The notes under the pieces were generated by a model, which searched no databases, was not told the DNA's origin, and was given only the letters and a program-made list of their open reading frames with translations. From Deltaproteobacteria bacterium (GTDB lineage: Bacteria > Myxococcota_A > Polyangia > JAAYKL01): a stretch of DNA of 64,000 nucleotides. Position 1 is the first letter of the stretch. Every line of letters begins with the position of its first letter. Positions 43,796-52,297 of the stretch are shown here, piece by piece. Made by a program: the position numbers and the translations under genes. The stretch lies in the NCBI GenBank assembly GCA_030595125.1, contig JAUVDV010000001.1, positions 1 through 64,000 on the forward strand. The letters run 5' to 3'.

Positions 43796-44839
43796 GTGGA
43801 CACTAAAGCTCTTCTGAAGCGTTTGTACGGTCAAGAAGTAACTGATTTCGAGATGACATCGTTGCCCCAGGACGCGTCGAATCGAAGGTATCACCGAGTG
43901 GTGTGCGGGCCGGACATGAGCCCGGCGCGGCTGATGATAATGGAGTTGCCCGACGATGCCCTCGCGAGTGACGAGGTGACGGCGGGGGATGCGCCCGTCG
44001 AGTTGCCGTTCCTCAACCTCCAGCGCTACATGGCGGACGCAGGCCTGCCCGTGCCCGAGATCTATCTGGACGCGGTGAGCGACGGCGCGGTCCTGCTGGA
44101 AGATCTGGGTGACGAGTCGTTTGTCTCAAGGATCGAAAAGGTTTCCGCAGAAGCGATGGAGGCCTGGTACGGCGCCGCAGTGGATCTGATGGTCCACATG
44201 CACGATCGGATGTGGCCCGTGCCGGAGGGTTGCCTGGCGTCGACCCGGGCGTTCGACTACGACCTGTTGCGGTGGGAGCTGGATCATTATCGGGAGTGGG
44301 GAGCGGAAGCGCGCAACGGACGAACCCTCGATCCGGACCTGCGTTCGATCCTCGACCGGGTATTCAACGACCTGGCAAATGAGATCGACGCGTTGCCCCC
44401 GGGGTTTGTTCACCGCGACTACCAGTCGAGGAATTTGATGGTCACCGGAGACGCTCCCGTTTTTCAAAGCCTCACCATCATCGATTTCCAGGACGCCCTC
44501 GTTGGACCCCGCGTCTACGACCTGGTTGCGTTGCTGAACGATTCCTATGTCGATGTGCCCAGGGAAATGCAGACACGAATAATCTCCCGGTACGCAGTTG
44601 CGCGCGGCATCGATCCCGAGGAGCTCGAACGGGAGTTCGACCTGGTGACTATTCAGCGCAAACTCAAGGACGGTGGACGGTTTGTCTTCATCGACCAGGT
44701 GAAGGGCAATCCCAAATTCCTCCCCTTCATCGAGACGTCGTTTCGTCGCGTTCGGTCGGCGCTCGAACGCCTGCCCGGCCACGATGATCTGGGGGCGATT
44801 TTGGCAAAGGTGGACCCTGAGAATTTTGGTAGTATCTGA
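43796..44839 (+). CDS. Aminoglycoside-phosphotransferase-fold sugar kinase (AmgK-like)
   Basis: 347 residues from a GTG at 43796 with GGAGG upstream. Kinase motifs of the APH fold: SNRRYHRVVC start region, HRDYQSRNLMV catalytic loop (about 205-215) and IIDFQDALVGPRVYDLVALL with the metal-binding Asp. The order and spacing match AmgK-type kinases that phosphorylate N-acetylmuramate/N-acetylglucosamine in cell-wall recycling; no murU neighbour is present, so the assignment is only by motif similarity. It does not resemble resistance kinases closely. Confidence 0.75.
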   Translation: MDTKALLKRLYGQEVTDFEMTSLPQDASNRRYHRVVCGPDMSPARLMIMELPDDALASDEVTAGDAPVELPFLNLQRYMADAGLPVPEIYLDAVSDGAVLLEDLGDESFVSRIEKVSAEAMEAWYGAAVDLMVHMHDRMWPVPEGCLASTRAFDYDLLRWELDHYREWGAEARNGRTLDPDLRSILDRVFNDLANEIDALPPGFVHRDYQSRNLMVTGDAPVFQSLTIIDFQDALVGPRVYDLVALLNDSYVDVPREMQTRIISRYAVARGIDPEELEREFDLVTIQRKLKDGGRFVFIDQVKGNPKFLPFIETSFRRVRSALERLPGHDDLGAILAKVDPENFGSI

Positions 44840-44841
44840 TC

Positions 44842-46026
44842 ATGATCAAAACATTCACTGTTGTCGGGCTGATGATTACCACCGCCCTTCTCACAGACTC
44901 ATGCGGGAGCTCCGACGAAAGCACGACCCGAGATCCATCCACCGAAGAGCAGATAGTCAAGCGGTCCACGCAAGAATTGATCGTCGGCAAGTGGCAGATG
45001 ATCGCTGAGGAGCCGGCCGACGGCAAGGGCGGCATCTTCAAACAGAAGAGGCGGCTGCTGGAACTGAAGGCCGATGGCACCTGTCATGTGGAGAACTACA
45101 TGACAGCCCGGGACGACACCTGGAAGCTGGAGGGGGATACCCTGATGCTTCGCGAAGTTCGGGGGGAGATCGACAAGACCCGGCGCATTCAGGTGGAGAA
45201 GGTGGACGATGAGACGCTGGTGCTCGTGGAGGATCTGCCGGAAATCTACGTCAGGGACGGGCCGCAAAGGAAGGTGCGCAACACTTATCGTCGCGTCAGC
45301 GAATCTCCGCTTGGGCCCATGCTCGGAAAGAAGGTAGTGACCTCGATGCCGAACGCGGGTGCGTACACCGCGTCGTATAACTACAGCATGGACAAATTGC
45401 CCACCATGGAGATTTCAATAGGTCGTTCCATCAAGGGTCGGGCGAAGCTGGAGCTAAAGAAAGATGGCTCGGTGGAGGGTTGTCTGGGTGTGTCCAGTAA
45501 CCGCAGTTTCTCCGAGAGCAAGTACTCGTCCTCAGACGGCAAGCACCATAACAGAGACAATAATGATCGATGGCTCGTCGGGGTGCGCGGAAAGTGGGAG
45601 CGAAAGAAAGACACAGCGCTGGTGCGCTTGAGCAGGTCGTGGAGAAACACCTGCGATATCTCCAATGGTGAAGGTGGCATCATGGGCCCCATCGAGCTGG
45701 AGTGCACCGCAATTGCCCCCAACGAGAAGTTGCCCGTTACCACTCTGGCGTGCCGGATGATAAAAGATCAGTACATGCTGAAGCAGGTGGCCATCAACCC
45801 GGCCGATACAGAGCGGGCGGGACCGTTCACCATGCAGCAGGAACCCAGGGGCCATGTCTCGACCGATAATGGCAAGCCCTGGCTGTTCCTTGGCGCCGCG
45901 CCCGGGCTGGAGGTGAAGTCCGAAGACGGTCGCCGAACCTCGACCCCTGTTGTTACATTCTCGTCCAACAAGATCGATTTTGTGGAGCGCAACTTCATCG
46001 CGAAAGAGCGAAAACCCGATCAGTAG
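44842..46026 (+). CDS. Lipoprotein with a lipocalin-like N-terminal repeat
   Basis: 394 residues, ATG at 44842 two bases after the kinase stop. A signal sequence ends TALLTDSC. Residues about 48-105 (ELIVGKWQMIAE, LELKADGTCHVENYM, TWKLEGDTLML) look like a lipocalin-type barrel half; the remainder is a charged beta-rich domain with no recognised family. Convergent with the next minus-strand lipoprotein gene across only three bases. Confidence 0.6.
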   Translation: MIKTFTVVGLMITTALLTDSCGSSDESTTRDPSTEEQIVKRSTQELIVGKWQMIAEEPADGKGGIFKQKRRLLELKADGTCHVENYMTARDDTWKLEGDTLMLREVRGEIDKTRRIQVEKVDDETLVLVEDLPEIYVRDGPQRKVRNTYRRVSESPLGPMLGKKVVTSMPNAGAYTASYNYSMDKLPTMEISIGRSIKGRAKLELKKDGSVEGCLGVSSNRSFSESKYSSSDGKHHNRDNNDRWLVGVRGKWERKKDTALVRLSRSWRNTCDISNGEGGIMGPIELECTAIAPNEKLPVTTLACRMIKDQYMLKQVAINPADTERAGPFTMQQEPRGHVSTDNGKPWLFLGAAPGLEVKSEDGRRTSTPVVTFSSNKIDFVERNFIAKERKPDQ

Positions 46027-46029
46027 CGC

Positions 46030-47439
46030 CTAGAGGTAGCTCTCGGAGAACGACTCCAGGGAATCGCGAAAATCGTCGAAGACAAGCTCGTTGATGTTTC
46101 CGTCGAAGGTCAATGCCGACGTTTCGAGATCAAGAGAAGAGCTCGGGAGTCCTTCCCAGTTCCATTCCTCGGGGAAGACGGGCACGGCAACCGTGTCCAT
46201 GGGGGGATTCCATACTGAGGCGCCCCAGATATTTGCGTCGTCGCCGTCGGTGGCGCTCACCGAGAAGGTTTTCGCGCCATCGGGCATGGTCACCTGCAGG
46301 GACGCGCCGTCGAAGGAGAGCTCGTCCGGCCAGCCGATCATGTCGTCAACGGTAAAGGTGGAGATCCCGGATGTCAGCGTCGGGTCGGCAATGATCCTGA
46401 CGGTGGAGGGCCCGTCATCGTCATCCGCGAGGGCGCCGAAGATCATCAACTCCTTGTCCGCGCTCGCGAAGGGCTCGTCGTCGACCGGGGGGATGGCCAG
46501 AGAGATAGTATTTCCCGTGGTGGGGATGAAAGTAGGTACCCCGATAGCGCCGTCCTGCCCAAAGTCGTAGATGATCGATGCGCCCATCTCCTCCACCATC
46601 GAAGGTGTGTTCTCGACCGTGATTTCCACGGTGTCTTCGAGGGCGATGGAGAAGTCCAGCACCGGCTCTTCGGTCAGATCAAGGGTGGGGTCGAAGCCCG
46701 TCTCGAGGGCGATGTGAGTTGCGGTGAACTCCTTGGTGCTCGGGTTGAACAGGCCGGCGTACCCGTACAGGGCCCCGGTCACCTCGTAGGTTTCCAGGGT
46801 CCACGACAGAGATCCCATCGCCGGCGCCACCATGTTGACCGGAACGCCGCTTACCTCTTCCTGTTTAATTTCATCGTACTCGCCGGTGTACATCTCCTCG
46901 ACGGGCAGGCCGTGCCAGATGGCCGCCATCTTGAACAAGCCGGGCCCGGGTGGATCAGGCACATTCTCCAATTCGCCGATCGACCCCGCGATGGTGATGG
47001 TCGAGTGCTGCGGATCGTAATCGTTCTTCTGTCTCTCCAGTGTGATGTAGGCGGCGTTGAGTCCGTAAATGGAGCCGACCGGATAGTCCTGCGCGAGGAA
47101 GTGGACGTCGACGGGGCCCGTGAGTGATTCGTCCTCGAACACAACCCGCCCATCGGAGTCGGTCTCGCCGGTGAGAGCCGTCTCCGGGTTGTTGCCCACC
47201 ATCACCCGCGTGCCAATGATCGGATCGCCGCTCGGATCGTCCACGAACCACATCACCAGGAGACCGCCCACGGGTCCACCAGTGGTGCCTCCTCCCTCGA
47301 TGAAGTGTTGATCGTGGTCGGCGGGATCGTCGGTATTGGTTCCCCCGTCTCCGGCGTACGGCGGCTTCTCACTCGAGCACGCCATTACAAGAACGGCCAT
47401 CGCCGCCATCACCATTGCCACACGCATTGCATTGAACAT
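46030..47439 (-). CDS. Secreted lipoprotein with beta-sandwich repeats
   Basis: 469 residues. Lipobox AVLVMAC; start ATG at 47439 preceded by GGGGGG. A Gly/Asp-rich linker (about 25-60) is followed by a domain with GLLVMWFVDDPSGDPIIGTRVMVGNNPETALTGETDSDGRVVFED, an invasin/SdrC-like carboxypeptidase-regulatory fold, then several more beta-rich domains with no enzyme motif. A surface lipoprotein, possibly adhesin-like. Confidence 0.6.
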   Translation of the reverse strand: MFNAMRVAMVMAAMAVLVMACSSEKPPYAGDGGTNTDDPADHDQHFIEGGGTTGGPVGGLLVMWFVDDPSGDPIIGTRVMVGNNPETALTGETDSDGRVVFEDESLTGPVDVHFLAQDYPVGSIYGLNAAYITLERQKNDYDPQHSTITIAGSIGELENVPDPPGPGLFKMAAIWHGLPVEEMYTGEYDEIKQEEVSGVPVNMVAPAMGSLSWTLETYEVTGALYGYAGLFNPSTKEFTATHIALETGFDPTLDLTEEPVLDFSIALEDTVEITVENTPSMVEEMGASIIYDFGQDGAIGVPTFIPTTGNTISLAIPPVDDEPFASADKELMIFGALADDDDGPSTVRIIADPTLTSGISTFTVDDMIGWPDELSFDGASLQVTMPDGAKTFSVSATDGDDANIWGASVWNPPMDTVAVPVFPEEWNWEGLPSSSLDLETSALTFDGNINELVFDDFRDSLESFSESYL

Positions 47440-47536
47440 CTTGGCCCCCCTTTTTTATAGGTGACTGAATTCCAATCCTCATCTTGTAGGACACATGAGC
47501 CGTGGGTTGGTAGTTGAAAATATATGACATGTGCTC

Positions 47537-47551
47537 AAGGGGCTGACCCTT
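47537..47551. repeat. Short REP-like palindrome
   Basis: AAGGG/CCCTT around GCTGA within AAGGGGCTGACCCTTTT, reminiscent of the larger palindrome at 5842-5887. It lies between the lipoprotein and the toxin-antitoxin pair, in a gap (47440-47579) without genes. Confidence 0.4.
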
Positions 47552-47579
47552 TTAGGCACCAAAGAACTCCTTTGGCCCA

Positions 47580-47873
47580 TTAATTCAGGATTGCCTCCAC
47601 GTCTTGGGCACCACCGAGAACACGGACAATCTGGACTGGCGACGTATCCGCCAAGTAGATTACCAAATACGAGTAAACAGGAAAAAAACGAACCGGCTTA
47701 GCTGTGAGATCGTCACGGTAATGACCGAGATCTGGATTTTCGCCTAAAATATTAAACACCTCGGTGAATCGCTCATGTACCTTGAGTGCTGAATCAATGC
47801 TGTCCACTGCAATATATTCGAGAATACTCAAGAGATCCGCGCGCGCCTCTGGAACGAGAACAAATTTGGCCAT
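47580..47873 (-). CDS. parE: ParE-family toxin (RelE/ParE superfamily)
   Basis: 97 residues. MAKFVLVPEARADLLSILEYIAVDS opens as in ParE toxins (helical hairpin), and the C-terminal KPVRFFPVYSYLVIYLADTSPVQIVRVLGGAQDVEAIL is the characteristic beta-sheet end. ParE toxins act on gyrase or the ribosome. The start follows the antitoxin stop by one base. An intact pair with a clear antitoxin upstream. Confidence 0.9.
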   Translation of the reverse strand: MAKFVLVPEARADLLSILEYIAVDSIDSALKVHERFTEVFNILGENPDLGHYRDDLTAKPVRFFPVYSYLVIYLADTSPVQIVRVLGGAQDVEAILN

Positions 47874-47874
47874 G

Positions 47875-48132
47875 CTAAGACTTTTGGTTCTTGATGAGAG
47901 TGCGTAGTTCGCTCATGACTTTATCACCGTCAAGAAACTCGCCGTTACAGGCCTGATCTATTCCTTTCTCGATTTCGCTACGCAATGCCTGAAGCCGAGC
48001 TTCAAGCAACAATTCCTTCTCCTTGAGCAAGCGCAAACCATCGCGCACAACCTCGCTGACGGAAGCGTAGTCGCCGGAAGCTACTTTGCGCTTAACGAAC
48101 TCTTCAAAATCCCTGCCTACGGAAACATTCAT
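47875..48132 (-). CDS. parD: ParD-family antitoxin
   Basis: 85 residues from the ATG at 48132, which has GGAGG eight bases upstream; an in-frame start further upstream lacks one. The N-terminal MNVSVGRDFEEFVKRKVASGDYASVSEVVRDGLRLL is a ribbon-helix-helix DNA-binding domain. Direct and inverted TGTCA/TGACA repeats lie between its start and 48215, a likely operator for autorepression. Confidence 0.9.
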   Translation of the reverse strand: MNVSVGRDFEEFVKRKVASGDYASVSEVVRDGLRLLKEKELLLEARLQALRSEIEKGIDQACNGEFLDGDKVMSELRTLIKNQKS

Positions 48133-48437
48133 GCTGGCAACCTCCATAGCTGCGATGACTTCACTATTATCATCGCACAGTGTCAAGAAATGTCAATATA
48201 TAGCATATGCTGACATCGCCAAAGAGTTGCCTATAATACTCTGGATTGTCTAACACTCAGCTTCAGTCGCTCTCTTTGCTGAGCCGAAAATTCGGCTGTC
48301 TCTCATCTCATCTTAAGATATAGTACCTTCAGGAGGGGCAACTTTGTCGCCAATGATCCATTGTGTCAAGAATGACATATCTTTATGCGTATGTGCAGTG
48401 GACCATCCATTCCAATCGGTTCAGACAGGCGGTCAAG
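48133..48437. promoter_or_regulatory. parDE promoter/operator and repeat-bearing gap
   Basis: Towards parD (minus strand): two TTGACA hexamers (48184-48189 and 48194-48199 regions) and a TGATAAT -10, with TGTCA at 48181 and 48191, TGACA at 48211 and the palindrome GCATATGC at 48203-48210, probably the ParD operator. The gap's second half holds repeat copy B (48280-48344) and a TTG-started 36-codon ORF (from 48344) that I do not count as a gene. Confidence 0.55.
48280..48344 (+). repeat. Dispersed hairpin-plus-promoter repeat, copy B
   Basis: Hairpin GCCGAA/TTCGGC (48283-48296), then TCATCTTAAG, TATAGT (48319-48324) and CAGGAGGGGCAAC. About 50 of 65 bases agree with copy A at 125-189, including the TCATCTTA and AGGAGGGGC blocks, and the hairpin's fourth base pair has changed from A-T to G-C in step. 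It may be a promoter with a ribosome-binding site, standing before the lipoprotein gene at 48438. Confidence 0.6.
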
Positions 48438-49319
48438 ATGGGAAACTCGAATAAAATAGCCCCCAAATTGCTGGTATTTGTGTTTGCAACTGGATTGCTA
48501 CCAGTTTGCTCAAGTTCAAAATCCAATCTCCCCAGATCTGGTGCAGCAGTCGCACCTTCGAATTTAACGTTGAGTGATACGGAAAAAGTTCACATTCCTT
48601 CATCTGTGTCAGAGTTTCTAGATATGCTCGGTGAGGGTGCTCCAATTTTTAACCAAGAAAACCCACCGAGGATGGTTATTGCCGATCTCGACATGTCTGG
48701 CAGTCTTGAAATTGTCTTAGTTTTTCGAAATAGAATCGATTCTGAGGAATACAGTGCCAGCGCCGAGCCTGCAACCGATTGGTTGATAGTTTATCAATTC
48801 AAGGAAGAACGATGGAAAGAAATAGTACGTATTGATTTCGACGCGACTTATGATGGTGGGACTTTAGATTATGAGCCTGGAATCTTGGATATTCGTGTAA
48901 TGCAGTTTCCTGGAAAAACTCGAAAAGTGCTAACTTTTCACACCGAAACAGGTCAAGGCGGACATGATCCACGTTGGGCAGAGACTTCTGAAATTATCAT
49001 AGTGTTTGAAGACAATGCGCTCGTTGTGCTGATGTGTCCGGTTGAAAGTGAAACCATTAGGGGCCCATGGAGAACTACTACTGATTCAATTGTAAGATCT
49101 CTAGATAAGCGTTGGGATGGAGATAGTCTTGTTGTTCGAGTAGATGAGACATCCAGGGAATATGTTTTTGAACAAGGTCTCTACAATTCAGAAGAAAAAG
49201 TACCTGTTGCTGATAATGTGATCGAGAAACATCGTTCGACTCGATATATCTTTCAAAATGGCCTATTCGGCGAAGAGGGGTCGACTGAGATTTGCAGGAC
49301 AAGAGTTGCTAGAAGGTAG
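48438..49319 (+). CDS. Orphan lipoprotein in an AT-rich patch
   Basis: 293 residues from the ATG at 48438 (AGGCGG upstream), chosen because a signal sequence with lipobox-like LLPVC follows at once. No recognised domain; a YDGGTLDYEPGILDIRVMQFPGKTRKVLTF stretch suggests beta-rich structure. Its codon use is clearly AT-richer than its neighbours, as is the adjoining parDE, which points to horizontal acquisition. The gap after it (49320-49558, 239 bases) holds no gene I can support. Confidence 0.6.
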   Translation: MGNSNKIAPKLLVFVFATGLLPVCSSSKSNLPRSGAAVAPSNLTLSDTEKVHIPSSVSEFLDMLGEGAPIFNQENPPRMVIADLDMSGSLEIVLVFRNRIDSEEYSASAEPATDWLIVYQFKEERWKEIVRIDFDATYDGGTLDYEPGILDIRVMQFPGKTRKVLTFHTETGQGGHDPRWAETSEIIIVFEDNALVVLMCPVESETIRGPWRTTTDSIVRSLDKRWDGDSLVVRVDETSREYVFEQGLYNSEEKVPVADNVIEKHRSTRYIFQNGLFGEEGSTEICRTRVARR

Positions 49320-49558
49320 TGTCGGTGAAAGAAAGATCAGTGTATAAACGGTGGCCACGGTCAACGCGCCCGGTTCGACCTTCTCCTCCGCGATGACGCA
49401 GGCCGCCCCACACGAGTCCTGGTCATTGAAAATCCGCACTTGATATACGGATATTCAATGAAGCCTTCCCCTTGAGCGAAGCCATTACCGCAATTCCGGT
49501 GACAAAACTCAAAGCTGTTATACAAGGGTAACCGGCAAGAGTATCCAAAGGAGATCAC

Positions 49559-51736
49559 ATGAAAGTTCTGAATCGAATCACTGCGGTTTCAGTTGCGGCA
49601 ATCATGATCATGATTTGCTGTGGATTGGCCCCGTCCTGCGGGGCGGGCGTGCAGGCCGTCCAGCCGGCGGCTACGGAGAGCGAAGAGATGAAATCAAACC
49701 CATTGCTAGGTGAATTCGGCACCCCGTTCGAAGTGCCGCCGTTTGACAAAATAGAGCTGCTCCACTTCAAGCCCGCCTACCTCGAGGGCATGAAAGTTGA
49801 GCAGGAGGAGATCGCAAAGATAGCCGCCCTGACCGATCCGCCCGCCTTCGCAAACACAATCGAGGCATTCGATCGATCGGGGCTGCTGCTGGCCCGTGTG
49901 GATAATATCTTCCACAACCTGAACGCCTCAACCACCAGCGACGAGATGCAGGCCGTCGCCAAGGAGGTTGCCCCGTTGCTGGCCAAGCACGCCGACGACA
50001 TTTATCTCAACCAGGAATTGTTCGCCCGGATCAAGACGATCCACGACGAGCGCGCAAAGCTGGACCTCAACTCCGAACAGGAGCGTCTGCTCGGTGAGAT
50101 CTACAGGGGCTTCGTCCGCGGTGGCGCCAACCTTCCCGCAGAAAAAAAGGAGCGCTTCAGGGCCATCAACGAGGATCTTTCGGTTGTGACCCTGCAGTTC
50201 GGTGAGAACGTGCTCAACGAGGCGAAGGCCTTCAAGCTCGTGATCGAAAACAAGGATGATCTCACCGGATTGCCCGACGCCCAGATCGACGCTGCGGCTA
50301 CCACTGCGAAGGATGCAGACCTCGCCGGTAAATGGCTGTTCACCATCGACAAGTCTTCGCTGATCCCGTTCCTTCAGTTTTCGGCCAGGCGACAGCTTCG
50401 GGAGAAGATGTTCACGGCATACATCAACCAGGGGAACCACGGGGACAAGCTCGACAACAAGGAACTCATCACGAAGATAGTGTCCCTGCGCATCGAGCGT
50501 GCCGGCATGCTCGGCTTTCAGACACACGCCGATTTCGTGCTCGACGAGAACATGGCAAAGACGCCCAAGAAGGTCTACGAGCTGCTGGATGAGGTCTGGA
50601 AGCCTGCCTCCAGGGTGGCGAAGCGCGAGGCGAAGGAGCTGTCCACGCTTGCAAAGAAAGAGGGCGGCAACTTCGAGTTGAAGCCCTGGGATTGGTGGTA
50701 CTACGCGGAGAAGCTGCGCGAGGAAAAGTACGACCTGAAGGACGAGGAGTTGAGGCCGTACTTCGAGCTGGAGAATGTGCGCAAGGGCGCCTTCGACGTG
50801 GCCACCAGGTTGTACGGAATAGAGTTCGTGGAGCGCAAAGATCTGCCGACGTACCACGAGGACGTGAGGAGCTTCGAGGTGCGCGAGGCGGACGGCGCCC
50901 ACATCGGTATTTTCTACGTGGACTACTACACCCGCAGCGGCACCAAGCGCGGCGGAGCCTGGATGAGCGCGTTTCGCAAGCAATGGGGCACGGGCGACGG
51001 AAGGGTGAGCCCGGTGATCATAAACAACTGCAACTTCCAGAAACCGGCGCAGGGGAAGCCCTCACTGCTGAGCTTCGAGGAGGTGGAGACCCTGTTCCAC
51101 GAATTCGGCCACGCGCTCCACGGCCTCCTGTCGAACAGCAACTACCGCTCCCTTTCCGGTACGTCGGTGGCGCGGGACTTCGTGGAGTTGCCTTCGCAGA
51201 TCATGGAAAACTGGGCGGGCGATCCGGAGGTGCTCGGGTTGTACGCGAAGCATCACGAGACCGGGGCGCCCATGCCGGTGGAGCTCATCGAGAAGATCCA
51301 GAAGTCCACGCTGTTCAACCAGGGCTTCACGACGGTGGAGTACCTGGCTGCGTCATATCTGGACATGGACTGGCACACCCAAAAAGAGATGACGACGCTT
51401 GATCCCATGGCGTTCGAGGATGGTGCGCTGAACAGGATCGGCCTGATCCCCGAGATTGTCGTGCGCTACCGAAGCACTTACTTCCGCCACATCTTCTCCG
51501 GGGTAGTAGCCTACTCGTCAGGTTACTATAGCTACCTCTGGTCTCAGGTGCTCGACGCCGACGCATTTGCCGCATTCAAGGAGACCGACGTTTTCGACCA
51601 GGAGAAGGCAAAGTCATTTAGGGATAACATCCTCGCGGCGGGAAACACGGCCGACCCCGCGGAATTGTACAGGCGCTTCCGCGGTAAAGAGCCTTCCATC
51701 GACGCCCTGCTGAAACGCAAGGGCATGGCGAAATAA
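49559..51736 (+). CDS. M3-family oligopeptidase/peptidyl-dipeptidase (Dcp-like) lipoprotein
   Basis: 725 residues. Signal sequence with lipobox-like LAPSC (Cys 27). The zinc-binding HEFGH motif with the catalytic Glu is at about residue 514 in TLFHEFGHALHGLLS, and NSNYRSLSGTSVARDFVELPSQIMENW follows, diagnostic of Dcp/thimet peptidases. Likely periplasmic and releases dipeptides from peptide C-termini. ATG at 49559 after AAAGGAG. Followed after one base by a small membrane protein. Confidence 0.9.
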   Translation: MKVLNRITAVSVAAIMIMICCGLAPSCGAGVQAVQPAATESEEMKSNPLLGEFGTPFEVPPFDKIELLHFKPAYLEGMKVEQEEIAKIAALTDPPAFANTIEAFDRSGLLLARVDNIFHNLNASTTSDEMQAVAKEVAPLLAKHADDIYLNQELFARIKTIHDERAKLDLNSEQERLLGEIYRGFVRGGANLPAEKKERFRAINEDLSVVTLQFGENVLNEAKAFKLVIENKDDLTGLPDAQIDAAATTAKDADLAGKWLFTIDKSSLIPFLQFSARRQLREKMFTAYINQGNHGDKLDNKELITKIVSLRIERAGMLGFQTHADFVLDENMAKTPKKVYELLDEVWKPASRVAKREAKELSTLAKKEGGNFELKPWDWWYYAEKLREEKYDLKDEELRPYFELENVRKGAFDVATRLYGIEFVERKDLPTYHEDVRSFEVREADGAHIGIFYVDYYTRSGTKRGGAWMSAFRKQWGTGDGRVSPVIINNCNFQKPAQGKPSLLSFEEVETLFHEFGHALHGLLSNSNYRSLSGTSVARDFVELPSQIMENWAGDPEVLGLYAKHHETGAPMPVELIEKIQKSTLFNQGFTTVEYLAASYLDMDWHTQKEMTTLDPMAFEDGALNRIGLIPEIVVRYRSTYFRHIFSGVVAYSSGYYSYLWSQVLDADAFAAFKETDVFDQEKAKSFRDNILAAGNTADPAELYRRFRGKEPSIDALLKRKGMAK

Positions 51737-51737
51737 G

Positions 51738-52094
51738 ATGAGAGCATTCAGATTGATGAACGCGTTCGACTGGGTAGCCGTGGCGCTCATCGCCATCCTC
51801 GCGCTGGGATTTCCAGTTATGGCGGGCTACGTTCGCCCGGTTTTCGTCATGATAATGGAGGACTTCGAAGCGACACTGCCGACGGTCACGAGGATCGTCT
51901 TTGCAGATTGGTTCGCCCCGGCGTGTCTATTAGGAATGTGTGGATTCATCGCCATAGCGCTCTTCGGAACTCGATCTCGTGCCGTCGCGCGAATCGTCAT
52001 CGGACTCACTTTCTTCGCAGGGCTGGCGCTCATGGCGATCTACTGGTTTGCACTCTACGCGCCGATATTTGCCATTGCGGACGGTATTCAGTAG
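51738..52094 (+). CDS. Small membrane protein of unknown function
   Basis: 118 residues, three predicted transmembrane helices (WVAVALIAILALGFPVMAG, FAPACLLGMCGFIAIALFG, IVIGLTFFAGLALMAIYWF). No recognisable motif. Starts one base after the M3 peptidase stop and is probably co-transcribed with it. Confidence 0.55.
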   Translation: MRAFRLMNAFDWVAVALIAILALGFPVMAGYVRPVFVMIMEDFEATLPTVTRIVFADWFAPACLLGMCGFIAIALFGTRSRAVARIVIGLTFFAGLALMAIYWFALYAPIFAIADGIQ

Positions 52095-52171
52095 TGGATA
52101 TACTCCACACGAAGAAGAAACGATGATCACACTTTCGAACCATCGGCACGACGCTGCCAAAATAAAACCCG

Positions 52172-52224
52172 GGCCCCGCTAGGGCTTCGGAAGGTTCGCT
52201 TTCCTTCGCCCGCTTCAAGGGGCC
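52172..52224. other. Nested hairpin in the lysC leader
   Basis: Outer stem GGCCCC (52172-52177)/GGGGCC (52219-52224) encloses GGGC/GCCC (52182-52185/52208-52211) and GAAGG/CCTTC (52190-52194/52203-52207). A further stem TCCGGG/CCCGGA lies at 52260-52273. It precedes lysC by about 70 bases and could be the terminator of the upstream pair or an attenuator; no lysine riboswitch consensus was recognised. No T tract follows. Confidence 0.5.
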
Positions 52225-52297
52225 GTATCAGTAACATTCACATTTGTAACTTGTACCAGTCCGGGATTCCCGGATTTGAAGAAGGAAGAGGCCTGCG

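Noticed and set aside
48344-48454. A TTG-started short frame after repeat copy B with a good AGGAGG
   Set aside because: 36 codons with no recognisable product; the start signal may belong to the repeat rather than a gene.
49928-50983. A 351-codon frame opposite the M3 peptidase
   Set aside because: Mirror frame; no start signal or domain.
52095-52297. Lysine riboswitch before lysC
   Set aside because: Stable stems exist but not the conserved lysine riboswitch core.
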